Below the pieces are notes generated by a model. It was not told the DNA's origin. It did no database searches and saw nothing but the letters and a program-made list of their open reading frames with translations. A DNA stretch of 64,000 nt from Flavobacterium johnsoniae. GTDB taxonomy: Bacteria; Bacteroidota; Bacteroidia; Flavobacteriales; Flavobacteriaceae. Location: contig NZ_MLFK01000011.1 in the NCBI RefSeq assembly GCF_001879205.1, positions 1 to 64,000 of the forward strand. Direction: 5' to 3'. Positions 63,464 to 64,000 of this stretch are shown here, piece by piece (positions within the stretch are counted from its first letter, which is position 1; each line of letters opens with the position of its first letter). Made by a program: the position numbers and the translations under genes.

Positions 63464-64000
63464 ATGAATTTAATACGTTTTGCACTCCGCAAACCCATTT
63501 CCATATTAGTATTGGTTGCGGGTCTATTTTTCTTCGGAATTGGTGCCATCAAAGACATTAAGGTAGATATTTTACCGAAAATGAATTTGCCGGTTATCTA
63601 TATTGCGCATCCTTTTGGAGGTTACACGCCAGACCAGATGGAAGCTTATTTTGCCAAAAACTACGTGAATGTTTTACCTTTTTCGAACGGTATCAAATCG
63701 GTAGAAACCAAAAATATTCAGGGGTTAATGATTATGAAATTAACCTATTATGAAGGAACAAACATGGCTCAGGCTGCTGCCGAGTTAAGTGCGCTTTCAA
63801 ACAGAATCCAGGCAGTCTTTCCTCCGGGAACACAGCCTCCGTTTATTATTCGTTTTGATGCTTCCTCACTTCCAATTGGTCAATTGGTTTTGAGCAGTAA
63901 GATACGTTCAAACAATGAATTACAGGATTTAGCCAACGTTTATGTCCGTGCTTCATTTACTTCGATTCCAGGTTTATTATCTCCTGCTCCTTTCGGCGGA
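63464..64000 (+). CDS. RND efflux transporter, N-terminal part (runs off the window)
   Basis: 179 codons to the window edge. The N-terminal MNLIRFALRKPISILVLVAGLFFFG and VDILPKMNLPVIYI are those of AcrB/MexB-type pumps, with the porter-domain sequences FPPGTQPPFIIRFDASSLPIGQLVLSS following. It would export drugs or metals using the proton gradient. The substrate cannot be read from this part. Confidence 0.92.
   Translation, partial: MNLIRFALRKPISILVLVAGLFFFGIGAIKDIKVDILPKMNLPVIYIAHPFGGYTPDQMEAYFAKNYVNVLPFSNGIKSVETKNIQGLMIMKLTYYEGTNMAQAAAELSALSNRIQAVFPPGTQPPFIIRFDASSLPIGQLVLSSKIRSNNELQDLANVYVRASFTSIPGLLSPAPFGG

Overview
The window is chromosomal DNA of a Bacteroidota bacterium, most likely a Flavobacterium. 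The evidence is the AT-rich base composition, a SusC/SusD pair, a MobA/MobB/MobC module of the Bacteroidota type, promoters of the TTG-N19/20-TAnnTTTG class, and many secreted enzymes with short signal peptides ending in AQ. No rRNA gene, intact tRNA gene, CRISPR array, transposase or integrase was seen.

Region 1 (1-6500) is very AT-rich and full of gene fragments. It holds unidentified proteins, two paralogous 335-residue proteins that resemble beta-propellers, and three copies of an approximately 80-bp element ending in a rho-independent terminator. The layout resembles a decayed polymorphic toxin/immunity locus, but no toxin domain is visible. Region 2 (6775-11252, plus strand) is visibly more GC-rich and encodes a Toprim primase-like protein, a VirD4/TraG-type coupling protein (MobC), a small relaxosome protein (MobA) and a HUH relaxase (MobB). 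It is the mobilisation part of an integrative element.

Region 3 (11266-29284, minus strand) is a pectin utilisation locus. In transcription order it encodes a GH28 lipoprotein, SusC, SusD, an esterase, a DUF4861 protein, three GH105 unsaturated-uronyl hydrolases, a GH43, a PL10-CE8 fusion, a second GH28 and a CE12 acetylesterase. A LacI-family regulator (29575-30603) is divergent from it. Region 4 (30908-42024, minus strand) carries cytoplasmic uronate catabolism: two ExuT-type transporters, KduI, KduD, UxaC, KDG kinase, KDPG aldolase, UxaB and UxaA. Together these turn both saturated galacturonate and unsaturated uronate (via DKI/DKII) into pyruvate and glyceraldehyde 3-phosphate. The same 14-bp palindrome, TGTAATCGATTRCA, sits directly after the predicted -7 box upstream of the first GH28, of kduI and of the distal exuT. 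The LacI protein therefore probably controls the whole pathway. A second alpha/beta-hydrolase (42423-43364) closes this region.

Region 5 (43450-49761) looks like a metal or siderophore uptake set: a PepSY-TM protein, a DUF4374 lipoprotein, a TonB-dependent receptor and a divergent AraC regulator. Region 6 (50418-58816, plus strand) holds a periplasmic isochorismatase-like hydrolase, an exported amidohydrolase, an AlgE-like outer-membrane porin, a 2H phosphoesterase, an AraC regulator and two SDR oxidoreductases, separated by intergenic repeats. Region 7 (59020-64000) has two PepSY-like secreted proteins (one frameshifted), a LytTR response regulator and its LytS-type kinase, and a divergent TolC plus RND efflux pump that runs off the window.
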